Source of the DNA: Geobacter sp. DSM 9736
GTDB taxonomy: Bacteria > Desulfobacterota > Desulfuromonadia > Geobacterales > Geobacteraceae
Reading direction: 5' to 3'
NCBI RefSeq assembly: GCF_900187405.1
Contig: NZ_LT896716.1
Span: 992,001-1,056,000 of the forward strand
Length of the DNA stretch: 64,000 bases
Shown here: piece by piece, positions 22,964-31,555 of the stretch
Position numbering within the stretch: position 1 is the stretch's first letter
Layout: every line of letters starts with the position of its first letter
Position numbers and translations under genes: made by a program
Notes under the pieces: model-generated
What the model was told of the DNA's origin: nothing
Seen by the model: only the letters and a program-made list of their open reading frames with translations
The model's database searches: none

Positions 22964-25482
22964 TGCAGACCCTTCCCATTCAGCAAATCCTCCCCGAAAT
23001 CAGCGCTGCGCTTTCTTCACACCCGGTCGTCATAGTTCATGCTCCCCCCGGCGCAGGAAAGACTACCTGCGTCCCGCTGGCGTTGCTTAACGCACCATTC
23101 CTGTCTTCACGCAAAAGAATCGTGATGCTCGAACCGCGCCGCCTTGCAGCTACCAATGCCGCACGCTGGATGGCCTCGCGACTCGGAGAGGAAGTCGGGA
23201 ATACCGTAGGCTACACCATACGTTTCGACAGAAAGATATCCTCCTCTAGCCGTATCGAGGTTGTCACCGAGGGGATACTTACGCGTCGCCTCCAGGATGA
23301 TCCGTTTCTCGATAACGTAGGCATCGTTATATTCGATGAATTTCACGAGCGCAGTATTCATACTGATGCTTCTCTCGCTCTCTGCCGCGACGTACAGCAA
23401 GGTCTTCGAGAAGACCTGAAAATAGTCATTATGTCAGCGACCCTCGATTGTGAACCCCTTGCGAGCCTACTTGGTGGCGCTCCAATCCTTTCGAGCCCTG
23501 GACGAACCTTTCCGGTTGAGATCCGTTACCTGGAAGACAAGGCGACGACTGGCATAGCTGAGGCAACTGCCGCGGGGGTGCGCCTCGCCTTGCGGGAGAC
23601 GGAAGGTGATGTACTGGTCTTTCTACCCGGAATGGCTGAGATCACAAAGTGTCAGCAGTTGATCAATGCTGAGGATTTCAGGGAACCGCTCCTCACTCTT
23701 CCCCTCTACGGCGACCTCCCATTTGCAGCCCAGGAGCGGGCGATTCTGCCCGGGAACGTACGCAAGGTGGTCCTGGCCACCAACATCGCTGAAACAAGCC
23801 TCACGATCGAGGGGGTGAGTGTGGTGGTCGATAGCGGATGGTACAGGCAACTCCGCTTCGATCCAGTTACCGGCCTCAACAGGCTTCAGACAGTACGGAT
23901 TTCCTCAGCCTCTGCTGAACAACGCTGCGGCAGGGCCGGCCGACTCGGCCCTGGCATCTGTTACAGGTTATGGGACGAGCATACTCAGCGAACACTCCTG
24001 CCTTTTTCTCCTCCCGAGATCAGGACTGCCGACCTTGCTCCACTTGCCCTTGAGCTTGCAAAATGGGGTGTAAACGATCCGGACAGCCTTACCTGGCTCG
24101 ATCCTCCGCCGGTATCTGCTCTTGCCGAAGGGAGGAAGCTCCTAATGGCGCTGGGTGCGCTTGACGCGAATGGAGGAATGACTTCCAGAGGCAAGGAAAT
24201 GGCAGCGCTCCCTGTTCATCCCCGGCTGGCTCATCTGTTGCTGGAGGGCAAGGATCGAGGAATGCCTGGAGTGGCGTCTGATCTTGCTGCAATTCTTTCC
24301 GAACGGGATATCTTTCGCGGGGGCTCCACCAAGACGATTACGACAAGCGAGAGTGACTTGACTGACCGTCTCGATGCTTTGATCTGCTGGCGGGAAAAAC
24401 GCTCTTCCATCGGCCTTGACGAACAGGCGTGCAGGATAGTGGACAGGGTTGCGACGTCATTTCGCCGATTACTGAAGGATCGGGAGGAGGTGGCTGCTGC
24501 CTCTTCTGAAATCGTGGGAATACTGGCAGCATCAGCTTTCCCCGACAGAATAGGTTTGCTGCGTTCTGCAGGTGGTGACCGGTACCTGCTCGCGAACGGC
24601 AGGGGTGCCAGGTTGTCCGGGCGGAGTGCGGTGAGAGGGGCGAAGTATTTGGTAGCCGTGGCAGTGGACGCGGGAGAGGGGGGTGAGGGTTTGATTCACT
24701 TGGCTACCATTCTGGAAGAGGCGAGCTTTCGCAGAGAGTTTTCCCCATTAATTGTTCGACAGAGGGTGGTGCGCTGGGATAGTGAAGAGGGAAGGGTGGT
24801 GGCCCGGGAGGAGGAGAGATATCTTTCCCTGACTCTCGGTTATTCCCCTGTGGTCCCTTCCGCCGATGAGGCACTTGTCGCAGTGATCGAAGGAATACGC
24901 CGTGAGGGGCTATCGATCCTTGCCTGGAATCAGCGGGCGTCACTTTTCCGGGATCGGATGAAATTTCTCTCCGCTTTCTTCCCCGATGACGGTTGGCCTG
25001 ATTTTTCGGAGGAACATCTTCTGCGGACCGTCGAGGAATGGCTTGGACCGTGGCTTTCGGGGGTGAGATCCCGTAGCGACCTTTCAAGATTAGACCTGCT
25101 CTCCCCCCTGCAGGGGCTTCTCGACTGGGAGCAGTTGAAGATGCTGGATGAGGGGGCACCCCCCCATATACAAGTGCCAAGCGGAGCGAAGATTCCTCTG
25201 CAATACGGTGCCGATGGACCCCCTGTTCTGGCCGTGAAGCTCCAGGAGATGTTCGGACTGGGGGAGACGCCGACCGTTGGGTGGGGAAGAGTGCCGGTGA
25301 TTCTGCACTTGCTGTCGCCAGCTCGCCGTCCACTTCAGGTGACTCAGGATCTCAAAAATTTCTGGAATACGACATATCAGGACGTTAAGAAAGAGATGAA
25401 GGGCCGATATCCGAAGCATCCATGGCCTGACGATCCCTGGCGGGCGTTGCCGACACGTCATGTGTCTAAACTTCGTAAATAA
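22963..25482 (+). CDS. hrpB: ATP-dependent RNA helicase HrpB
   Basis: The 839-residue DEAH-box helicase has Walker A (HAPPGAGKTTCVPLALL), a DEFHERS box (IVIFDEFHERSIHTD, family DEAH variant), motif III (IMSATLD), motif V region (ATNIAETSLTIEGV) and motif VI (SSASAEQRCGRAGRLGPG), followed by the HA2-type domain and the HrpB C-terminal domain (RYPKHPWPDDPW). Bacterial HrpB has a poorly defined cellular role. The ATG at 22963 overlaps the previous stop. The gene converges on the M23 peptidase gene with 9 bases between stops. Confidence 0.94.
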   Translation: MQTLPIQQILPEISAALSSHPVVIVHAPPGAGKTTCVPLALLNAPFLSSRKRIVMLEPRRLAATNAARWMASRLGEEVGNTVGYTIRFDRKISSSSRIEVVTEGILTRRLQDDPFLDNVGIVIFDEFHERSIHTDASLALCRDVQQGLREDLKIVIMSATLDCEPLASLLGGAPILSSPGRTFPVEIRYLEDKATTGIAEATAAGVRLALRETEGDVLVFLPGMAEITKCQQLINAEDFREPLLTLPLYGDLPFAAQERAILPGNVRKVVLATNIAETSLTIEGVSVVVDSGWYRQLRFDPVTGLNRLQTVRISSASAEQRCGRAGRLGPGICYRLWDEHTQRTLLPFSPPEIRTADLAPLALELAKWGVNDPDSLTWLDPPPVSALAEGRKLLMALGALDANGGMTSRGKEMAALPVHPRLAHLLLEGKDRGMPGVASDLAAILSERDIFRGGSTKTITTSESDLTDRLDALICWREKRSSIGLDEQACRIVDRVATSFRRLLKDREEVAAASSEIVGILAASAFPDRIGLLRSAGGDRYLLANGRGARLSGRSAVRGAKYLVAVAVDAGEGGEGLIHLATILEEASFRREFSPLIVRQRVVRWDSEEGRVVAREEERYLSLTLGYSPVVPSADEALVAVIEGIRREGLSILAWNQRASLFRDRMKFLSAFFPDDGWPDFSEEHLLRTVEEWLGPWLSGVRSRSDLSRLDLLSPLQGLLDWEQLKMLDEGAPPHIQVPSGAKIPLQYGADGPPVLAVKLQEMFGLGETPTVGWGRVPVILHLLSPARRPLQVTQDLKNFWNTTYQDVKKEMKGRYPKHPWPDDPWRALPTRHVSKLRK

Positions 25483-25491
25483 GGTTCCGAC

Positions 25492-26232
25492 TCATCGCGA
25501 ATTCGTGAGGATGACAGACCCGTCTTCCACAGCAAGTGTACCGGCTATGGTATCTCCGAGTCTTCCTCCGGGTTGGGAAATCCATTCCCGGAGCAACGAC
25601 GATGTGACGTTCACTCCCTTTTTCCAAGCCTCAAAATGTAGGTGAGGTCCCGTTGAACGCCCCGTTGATCCCGATAACGCAATAGGGGTATCCTGGCGGA
25701 CGTAATCTCCTTCCGCCGCTAAATTCACAGAGTTGTGACCGTAAAGAGTAGTTGTTCCATCTTCATGCTCGATAGCGACAACATTTCCGTATCCTGAGTG
25801 GTTACCGCTGAACGCCACTACTCCTCGTGCTGCAGCCCTGACCGGAGTGCCAGTAGGTACTGCAATGTCGACACCTTGGTGCAGACGCATCTTTCCATCC
25901 AGAGGGTCATGGCGATAACCAAAAACCGATGTCACGGTGCCTTCTACGGGAGCTATGAGTTTTTCTTCTGCGTAAGCTTCTCCATGGACCCGGAAAATGC
26001 TTCTTTTTTTAGCAGATCGGATTCCGGACCGGAGACCACCAATTACATCAGCCTGATGATCCCTTTTCGAGGGAAGCTTGTCGCTGAGTATTCTAACTGC
26101 TGGACGGGTAGGGGCGTCGGTGAAACAGATGCTACCGTTGTCGTCTACATAGCGGTAGATATCTGCAGAAGCATATGCTGCAAGCATGCTGATGCAAGTT
26201 ACCATAACTGCTGTTTCGATGGCTCGTTTCAT
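25492..26232 (-). CDS. M23 (LytM-type) peptidase with N-terminal DUF4124 domain
   Basis: The 246-residue exported protein starts with a signal peptide (MKRAIETAVMVTCISMLAAYASA), followed by a short DUF4124 motif (DIYRYVDDNGSICFTDAPT) and a C-terminal M23 metallopeptidase domain with HQGVDIAVPTGTPV (His and Asp zinc ligands) and STGPHLHFEAW. Such enzymes cut cross-linking peptides of peptidoglycan, or act as regulators where ligands are missing; here the ligands are present. A basic linker (GIRSAKKRSIFRVHG) joins the two. The gene is monocistronic and convergent with hrpB; upstream is the 328-base gap holding the glnBA promoter. Confidence 0.9.
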   Translation of the reverse strand: MKRAIETAVMVTCISMLAAYASADIYRYVDDNGSICFTDAPTRPAVRILSDKLPSKRDHQADVIGGLRSGIRSAKKRSIFRVHGEAYAEEKLIAPVEGTVTSVFGYRHDPLDGKMRLHQGVDIAVPTGTPVRAAARGVVAFSGNHSGYGNVVAIEHEDGTTTLYGHNSVNLAAEGDYVRQDTPIALSGSTGRSTGPHLHFEAWKKGVNVTSSLLREWISQPGGRLGDTIAGTLAVEDGSVILTNSR

Positions 26233-26899
<667 letters not shown>

Positions 26900-26933
26900 C
26901 CGCCTCTGAAGATACCCGAAAGGAGAAAAGTAG

Positions 26934-28346
26934 ATGACACCAAAACAGGTAGTGGAGTTCGCCAAAGAAAATGGCGCTCTGATGGTTGATTACAAATTCA
27001 TGGATTTCGTGGGTATATGGCAGCATTTTACCACCCCCGTTTCCGAGTTCAGCGAGGACACCTTTGACGACGGACTTGGCTTCGATGGCTCTTCAATTCG
27101 CGGCTGGCAGCCTATCCACGCGTCTGACATGATCATTCTTCCCGATCCTGCAACGGCAAAAATGGATCCGTTCACCGCGATCCCGACCCTGTCCCTGATT
27201 TGCAACATCTTCGACCCGATCACCAAGGAAGATTACTCCCGCGATCCACGCAACATTGCACGTAAAGCTGAAGCTTATGTCAAATCAACCGGCTTGGGCG
27301 ACACTGCTTACTTCGGGCCGGAAGCTGAATTTTTCATATTCGACGACGTCCGTTATGATCTGAGTGCAAACCAGTCTTTCTACGTGGTCGATTCCAGCGA
27401 AGGGATCTGGAATTCAGGTCGTGAAGAGTTCCCGAACCTCGGATACAAGCCGCGCCACAAGGAAGGTTATTTCCCGTGTTCCCCTACTGACTCACTGAAC
27501 GATCTTCGGAACGAGATGGTGATGGAGATGCAGAAGGTCGGTATAAGGGTGGAAGCGCAGCACCACGAGGTTGCTACCGGAGGACAGTGCGAGATCGACA
27601 TGCGCTTCGATTCTCTCGTCGCCATGGCCGACAAGCTCCAGTGGTTCAAATACATCATCAAAAATGTGGCCTATCGCAACGGCAAAACCGTAACTTTCAT
27701 GCCGAAGCCGCTATACGGTGACAACGGCTCCGGGATGCACTGCCACATGTCGATTTGGAAAGAGGGGACGAACCTCTTTGCAGGAGACAAGTACGGCGGT
27801 CTTTCGCAGATGGCCCTCTACTATATCGGCGGCATAATCAAGCATGCCCGAGCTCTGTGCGCCTTCACCAACCCCACCACCAACAGCTATAAACGTCTTG
27901 TGCCGGGATTTGAAGCTCCGGTGAACATGGCATACTCCAGCCGTAACCGTTCCGCCTCTATCCGTATTCCGATGATGAGCACCAACCCGAAGGCGAAGCG
28001 CATTGAATACCGTACTCCCGACCCTTCCGCCAACGGCTACCTCGCTTTTGCTGCGATGCTCATGGCTGGACTCGATGGAATCGAAAACAAGATCGATCCA
28101 GGGCAACCGCTTGACAAGGACATCTACGGCCTGTCCCCGGAAGAACTCGTTAATATCCCTTCGGCTCCAGGATCCCTTGAAGAAGCGCTCCTCGCTCTCA
28201 AGGATGATCATGAGTTCCTACTCAAGGGCGATGTGTTTACTCCCGATGTCATAGAAAAATGGATTGAATATAAAATGGAAGCGGAAGTGAACCCGGTTCG
28301 CATGCGCCCGGTTCCGCTCGAATTTGCTCTTTACTTTGACATCTGA
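26934..28346 (+). CDS. glnA: glutamine synthetase, type I
   Basis: The 470-residue enzyme makes glutamine from glutamate and ammonia. Visible are the N-terminal beta-Grasp part (FDGSSIRGW), [11 protein letters not shown] (metal ligands), the ATP-binding region [14 protein letters not shown], the adenylylation-site neighbourhood [13 protein letters not shown] with the Tyr in place, and [10 protein letters not shown]. The length is that of dodecameric type I-beta enzymes. AAAGGAG lies before the ATG. Likely under sigma-54 control via the promoter upstream of glnB. A strong terminator follows. Confidence 0.97.
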   Translation: MTPKQVVEFAKENGALMVDYKFMDFVGIWQHFTTPVSEFSEDTFDDGLGFDGSSIRGWQPIHASDMIILPDPATAKMDPFTAIPTLSLICNIFDPITKEDYSRDPRNIARKAEAYVKSTGLGDTAYFGPEAEFFIFDDVRYDLSANQSFYVVDSSEGIWNSGREEFPNLGYKPRHKEGYFPCSPTDSLNDLRNEMVMEMQKVGIRVEAQHHEVATGGQCEIDMRFDSLVAMADKLQWFKYIIKNVAYRNGKTVTFMPKPLYGDNGSGMHCHMSIWKEGTNLFAGDKYGGLSQMALYYIGGIIKHARALCAFTNPTTNSYKRLVPGFEAPVNMAYSSRNRSASIRIPMMSTNPKAKRIEYRTPDPSANGYLAFAAMLMAGLDGIENKIDPGQPLDKDIYGLSPEELVNIPSAPGSLEEALLALKDDHEFLLKGDVFTPDVIEKWIEYKMEAEVNPVRMRPVPLEFALYFDI

Positions 28347-28371
28347 GCCGTCTCCTCTACGTCTGGTCTGG

Positions 28372-28400
28372 AAAGGCGGGATCATTCCCGCCTTTTTCTT
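28372..28400 (+). terminator. terminator of glnBA
   Basis: AAAGGCGGGA (28372-28381) and TCCCGCCTTT (28386-28395) form a perfect 10-bp stem with a 4-base loop, followed by T-rich sequence. Confidence 0.9.
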
Positions 28401-28423
28401 TGCAGTCTGCTTTCGGATGCCCC

Positions 28424-28450
28424 TTGACGTCCTGAGGGAATAATGATAAT
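28424..28450 (+). promoter_or_regulatory. candidate promoter of the L,D-transpeptidase gene
   Basis: TTGACG (28424-28429) and GATAAT (28445-28450) with a short 15-base spacer. It lies between the glnA terminator and the small hairpin at 28460-28480. Confidence 0.4.
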
Positions 28451-28459
28451 TGATTGACC

Positions 28460-28480
28460 AAGGGCATAAGCCCTTTTTTT
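28460..28480 (+). terminator. short terminator-like hairpin in the L,D-transpeptidase leader
   Basis: AAGGGC (28460-28465) and GCCCTT (28470-28475) with a 4-base loop and T run. It may be a second terminator for glnBA or a leader attenuator for the gene starting at 28509. Confidence 0.5.
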
Positions 28481-28508
28481 GTTCGCATACATCTGAAAGT
28501 AAAGAACC

Positions 28509-29366
28509 ATGTTTAAAAAGTTTGCTGTTATCCCTGTCTTCATCCTTTTCGCGGTAATTGTTATTCACAACCCTGAGGCAACGTCAGAGCCCGCTGCAAA
28601 TCCTCTTGATCCTGCCCGAGAGGATCTTGCCCGTGTCGAGTACCCGAGTCAGGAAAGTATTCCGTGGTATCCACATTTCATCAGACCGAATGAGACTCTA
28701 GAATCTCTTTTTGGGGATGACTGGGTCCTGGTTGCCAGATTCAATCGCATTGACAGACGCCACACTTATCCCGGCATGACACTGAAGGTGCCCCGGTACA
28801 TGGAGGATATTCGCCACTACACTCCAGTCCCGCGATTTTATGAACCGGCCAAACGTTACGAGAAATATATTCTGGTCGATCTGACTGAGCAGTGGATCGG
28901 GGCTTATGAATATGGGAAGCTGAAACTTTCGATGCCGGCAGCGACTGGCAGCAGGGGGCATGAGACCCCGACTGGCCTTTTTCGTGTTGATGCGCGGCAT
29001 CGATGGCATACATCATCACTGTACAAGACAGAGGATGAAACGGGGCAGTATCCTATGGACAACGCGTTCCGTTTCCACATCGGGGAAGATGATGTCTCGT
29101 ACTGGATTCATGCTCGTGATCTCCCTGGTCGTCCTGCTTCCCATGGCTGCATTGGGGTCTACGACGAAGAGATGCAGAACCGTGTTTACGGCATTCCGCA
29201 TAAACCAGTATTGAAAGATTCTCACCAACTCTATGATTGGGCAGTGGGTGAGAATGACTATGAAGATGATACGGGGGAACTTGAGGAGCTTGAAGATGGC
29301 CCCGTTGTAGAAATCAAGGGTAGTAATCCCCGATACCTTCCTGCTATGACCGCTTCTGCGCGATAA
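28509..29366 (+). CDS. L,D-transpeptidase (YkuD family)
   Basis: The 285-residue protein has a signal anchor (residues about 5-20), a short LysM-like stretch (FIRPNETLESLFGDDWVLVARFNRI ... TYPGMTLKVP), and a YkuD domain (about 118-235): ILVDLTEQWIGAYEYGKLKLSMPAATG and the catalytic motif PASHGCIGVYD with active Cys. Such enzymes make 3-3 cross-links in peptidoglycan or attach lipoproteins to it. A long acidic C-terminal tail (about residues 243-262: GENDYEDDTGELEELEDG) is unusual. The ribosome-binding site is weak (AAAGAA). Confidence 0.92.
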   Translation: MFKKFAVIPVFILFAVIVIHNPEATSEPAANPLDPAREDLARVEYPSQESIPWYPHFIRPNETLESLFGDDWVLVARFNRIDRRHTYPGMTLKVPRYMEDIRHYTPVPRFYEPAKRYEKYILVDLTEQWIGAYEYGKLKLSMPAATGSRGHETPTGLFRVDARHRWHTSSLYKTEDETGQYPMDNAFRFHIGEDDVSYWIHARDLPGRPASHGCIGVYDEEMQNRVYGIPHKPVLKDSHQLYDWAVGENDYEDDTGELEELEDGPVVEIKGSNPRYLPAMTASAR

Positions 29367-29424
29367 GGCTGCTTAGATTTTAACCGGCTTGAATAAGGGT
29401 TGATTCCAGCAAATGGAGGTGGAC

Positions 29425-30141
29425 ATGAAGAATCGGTTTTTGCTAACAAATTTGGTGCTTACAGGGGTGCTGGTCTTCGGACAGGTGGCGAACGCTGCTT
29501 CCGATCCCGCAAAGCCCGAAGCTGCCCTGCGCAAAGCCTTTCCGCAGCTAGCCTTCGACAGCATTCAGCCTAGTGAGATTCCTGGTCTTTACGAGGTGGT
29601 ATCGGGGCAGAATATTCTCTATTTTTATCCTGACAAGGAATACATTCTAGCTGGCGAGATATACACGAAAGACCGGCTAAGTCTTACAGCTGAGAAAAGA
29701 AAACAGCTGAGTGAAAGACTGATAAAGGATCTTCCGCTCGAAAAAGCAGTGAAGATGGGTAGTGGAAAAAATGTCGTAATAGAGTTTACCGATCCGGATT
29801 GCCCTTACTGCAGAAAGGCTTCTGAATTCCTAAAGATGCAAACCGGTGTTACCCGCTACGTCTTCTTTGCCCCGTTTGCCCATCCTGCTGCCATAGAAAA
29901 AGTACACTACATTCTTAATGCGGCTGACAAGGCGCAAGCCTACTCCGAGATGATGGAAAAAGGACTGCCGCTTCCTGCTCCTGTCCAGAATGAAGCCATC
30001 AAAGCTCTTGCCCAGGAACACATCGCACTTGCAAGGAAATTGGGTGTTCAGGGGACCCCAACCTTTTTTATAAATGGAAAAATGGTAGTAGGTGCCGATA
30101 CTAAACAGATTGAGCAGCTTTTAAAGGAGGGGGCGAAGTAG
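29425..30141 (+). CDS. DsbC-family thiol:disulfide isomerase
   Basis: A 238-residue periplasmic protein: signal peptide MKNRFLLTNLVLTGVLVFGQVANA, an N-terminal dimerisation-like domain (IPGLYEVVSGQNILYFYPDKEYILAGEIY), then a thioredoxin fold with the redox motif CPYC (FTDPDCPYCRKA, residues near 125-130) and the cis-proline region GTPTFFING. It would isomerise or reduce wrong disulfides in exported proteins. The start at 29425 is used, since ATG at 29413 overlaps its own GGAGGTGGAC ribosome-binding site. It sits 58 bases after the L,D-transpeptidase; a strong terminator follows. Confidence 0.92.
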   Translation: MKNRFLLTNLVLTGVLVFGQVANAASDPAKPEAALRKAFPQLAFDSIQPSEIPGLYEVVSGQNILYFYPDKEYILAGEIYTKDRLSLTAEKRKQLSERLIKDLPLEKAVKMGSGKNVVIEFTDPDCPYCRKASEFLKMQTGVTRYVFFAPFAHPAAIEKVHYILNAADKAQAYSEMMEKGLPLPAPVQNEAIKALAQEHIALARKLGVQGTPTFFINGKMVVGADTKQIEQLLKEGAK

Positions 30142-30173
30142 CCACCGTGATAAAAGGTTGTAGAGAAAAGAGA

Positions 30174-30201
30174 GGAGGAGCCGGGTGGCTCCTCCTTTTT
30201 T
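30174..30201 (+). terminator. terminator of the DsbC-like gene
   Basis: GGAGGAGCC (30174-30182) and GGCTCCTCC (30187-30195) form a perfect 9-bp stem followed by six T. It also faces the convergent CheX-type gene that ends at 30203. Confidence 0.92.
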
Positions 30202-30202
30202 G

Positions 30203-31063
30203 CTACCTAATGGTGATATATAGTTCGGAATGTTCTCCATCGGTATAGCAGACGGGAAAGCTTAATCCAGTTTCCCCGGGCTCGATCTTGACCATCTCGG
30301 GAGCTGCTACTATTTCCGGAGGATTTATTTCCATCCTTTTCCCGAACTGTGCTGCCCTCGCCGCTATGTTTCCACATACGACATTTATGAACTCCATGAC
30401 AGTGTCATCAAGAATCTCCTGAGGTTCTTCCCCCACATCTGCCTGATTCAGCATTGCCGCTGCAAGCTTCTTCTGGGCGAACCTGGAAATGGTGAACAGA
30501 TACCTTGCCTGTATGTCTCCTGAGAAGGTGATAACTGCGCCTATATCATTCGGTGCTGGATTAGGGGATAGAAGGCATTGCTCAGGGCGAAACGTGAGAC
30601 GTGCAACCCTCGTGAGCATTTTATATGTCAGGTCAGCGATAATTTCGCACATTTCAGGATGAGGAGTCCCGCTGGGAATCTTCACTCGTTCTGTCATGTA
30701 CGGTGCCTGGTCCTCCTTAAAATCTTCAAGGTGCCGGGGAAGATCGGCTTCGCTAAGTGCACCGACGCGGACGAGCGCTTCGCCTATGTAGAGATGTGTG
30801 CTCTTTTGTTGTACAAGCACCTGCTGGAGCCTGTCTTCCGTGAGCACACCTAGTTTGACGGCCAGATCTCCGAACCGTTCGTCTTGACTCCGTTGGGCTT
30901 GATTGACACGAACCACATCCTGCTGAGACATGTATCCCATGGCAATGGCTAGATCGCCAAAACTGAGGTTTACGGATTCCTGCAGCCGAATCGCCTCCAG
31001 CAATGACTCTCTTGAAACTATCCTCTTCTCCACCAGAAACTGACCAAAGAACTTAACAGCCAT
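30203..31063 (-). CDS. CheX-type phosphatase domain protein with MshEN-like N-terminal repeats
   Basis: A 286-residue protein. Residues 1-110 contain three related blocks (FGQFLVEKRIVSRESLLEAI, FGDLAIAMGYMSQQDVVRV and FGDLAVKLGVLTEDRLQQVL, with a fourth IGEALVRVGALSEADL), the pattern of MshEN/GspE-N type modules that in other proteins bind cyclic di-GMP. Residues about 130-286 look like a CheX/CheC-type phosphatase: FSGDIQARYLFTIS and the motif E-x2-N in TVMEFINVVCGN. CheX removes phosphate from CheY; a CheY gene lies 32 bases upstream in the same direction. The start at 31063 follows AAAGGAAC. The combination suggests a phosphatase that also senses a ligand; this is inference. Confidence 0.85.
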   Translation of the reverse strand: MAVKFFGQFLVEKRIVSRESLLEAIRLQESVNLSFGDLAIAMGYMSQQDVVRVNQAQRSQDERFGDLAVKLGVLTEDRLQQVLVQQKSTHLYIGEALVRVGALSEADLPRHLEDFKEDQAPYMTERVKIPSGTPHPEMCEIIADLTYKMLTRVARLTFRPEQCLLSPNPAPNDIGAVITFSGDIQARYLFTISRFAQKKLAAAMLNQADVGEEPQEILDDTVMEFINVVCGNIAARAAQFGKRMEINPPEIVAAPEMVKIEPGETGLSFPVCYTDGEHSELYITIR

Positions 31064-31095
31064 GACTGTTCCTTTCACGCATAAAAATTGCGGAA

Positions 31096-31455
31096 CTACA
31101 GTGTACGCAGAATACTCAGGACATTCTCCGCTTCAAAGGGTTTAGAGATAACGCTCCTTGCTCCCAGTTTCATGCATTCGGTAAATTTGTCGCCGACCCC
31201 CCCCAAGGATGTAATCATGACCACTTTGACCTCCCGGTCCAGAGCCACCAGGCTACGTAGAGCAGTGATACCATCCATTTGCGGCATGTTCATGTCCATG
31301 CAGATGATGTCAGGGTGTAACGTCTGGTGAAGTTTGATGGCTTCCAGTCCGTTTTTCCCGTGACCAGCCACTTCGAATTCGCCGCTGTCACAGATGATCT
31401 TTTCCAATTGACGTGCTACTGAAATGCTGTCGTCAACAATAAGAACCTTTTTCAT
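31096..31455 (-). CDS. CheY-like single-domain response regulator
   Basis: A 119-residue receiver domain with the acidic pair (IVDDS), the phospho-acceptor Asp in DIICMDMNMPQMDGI, Thr in MITSLGG (Ser/Thr position) and Lys in SKPFEAENVL. No output domain. With the CheX-type gene immediately downstream it forms a response-regulator/phosphatase pair; the histidine kinase is not adjacent, and the nearest is at 38.5 kb. The start follows AGGAGGATGGAGT. Confidence 0.95.
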   Translation of the reverse strand: MKKVLIVDDSISVARQLEKIICDSGEFEVAGHGKNGLEAIKLHQTLHPDIICMDMNMPQMDGITALRSLVALDREVKVVMITSLGGVGDKFTECMKLGARSVISKPFEAENVLSILRTL

Positions 31456-31555
31456 ACTCCATCCTCCTGTCGATGCCTTCCCCGTAACTGGTTAATGTTG
31501 TTTATATCGGGTTATTACAGTAAATCTTAAGAAGGATAGCAATATGGAGGTACTG

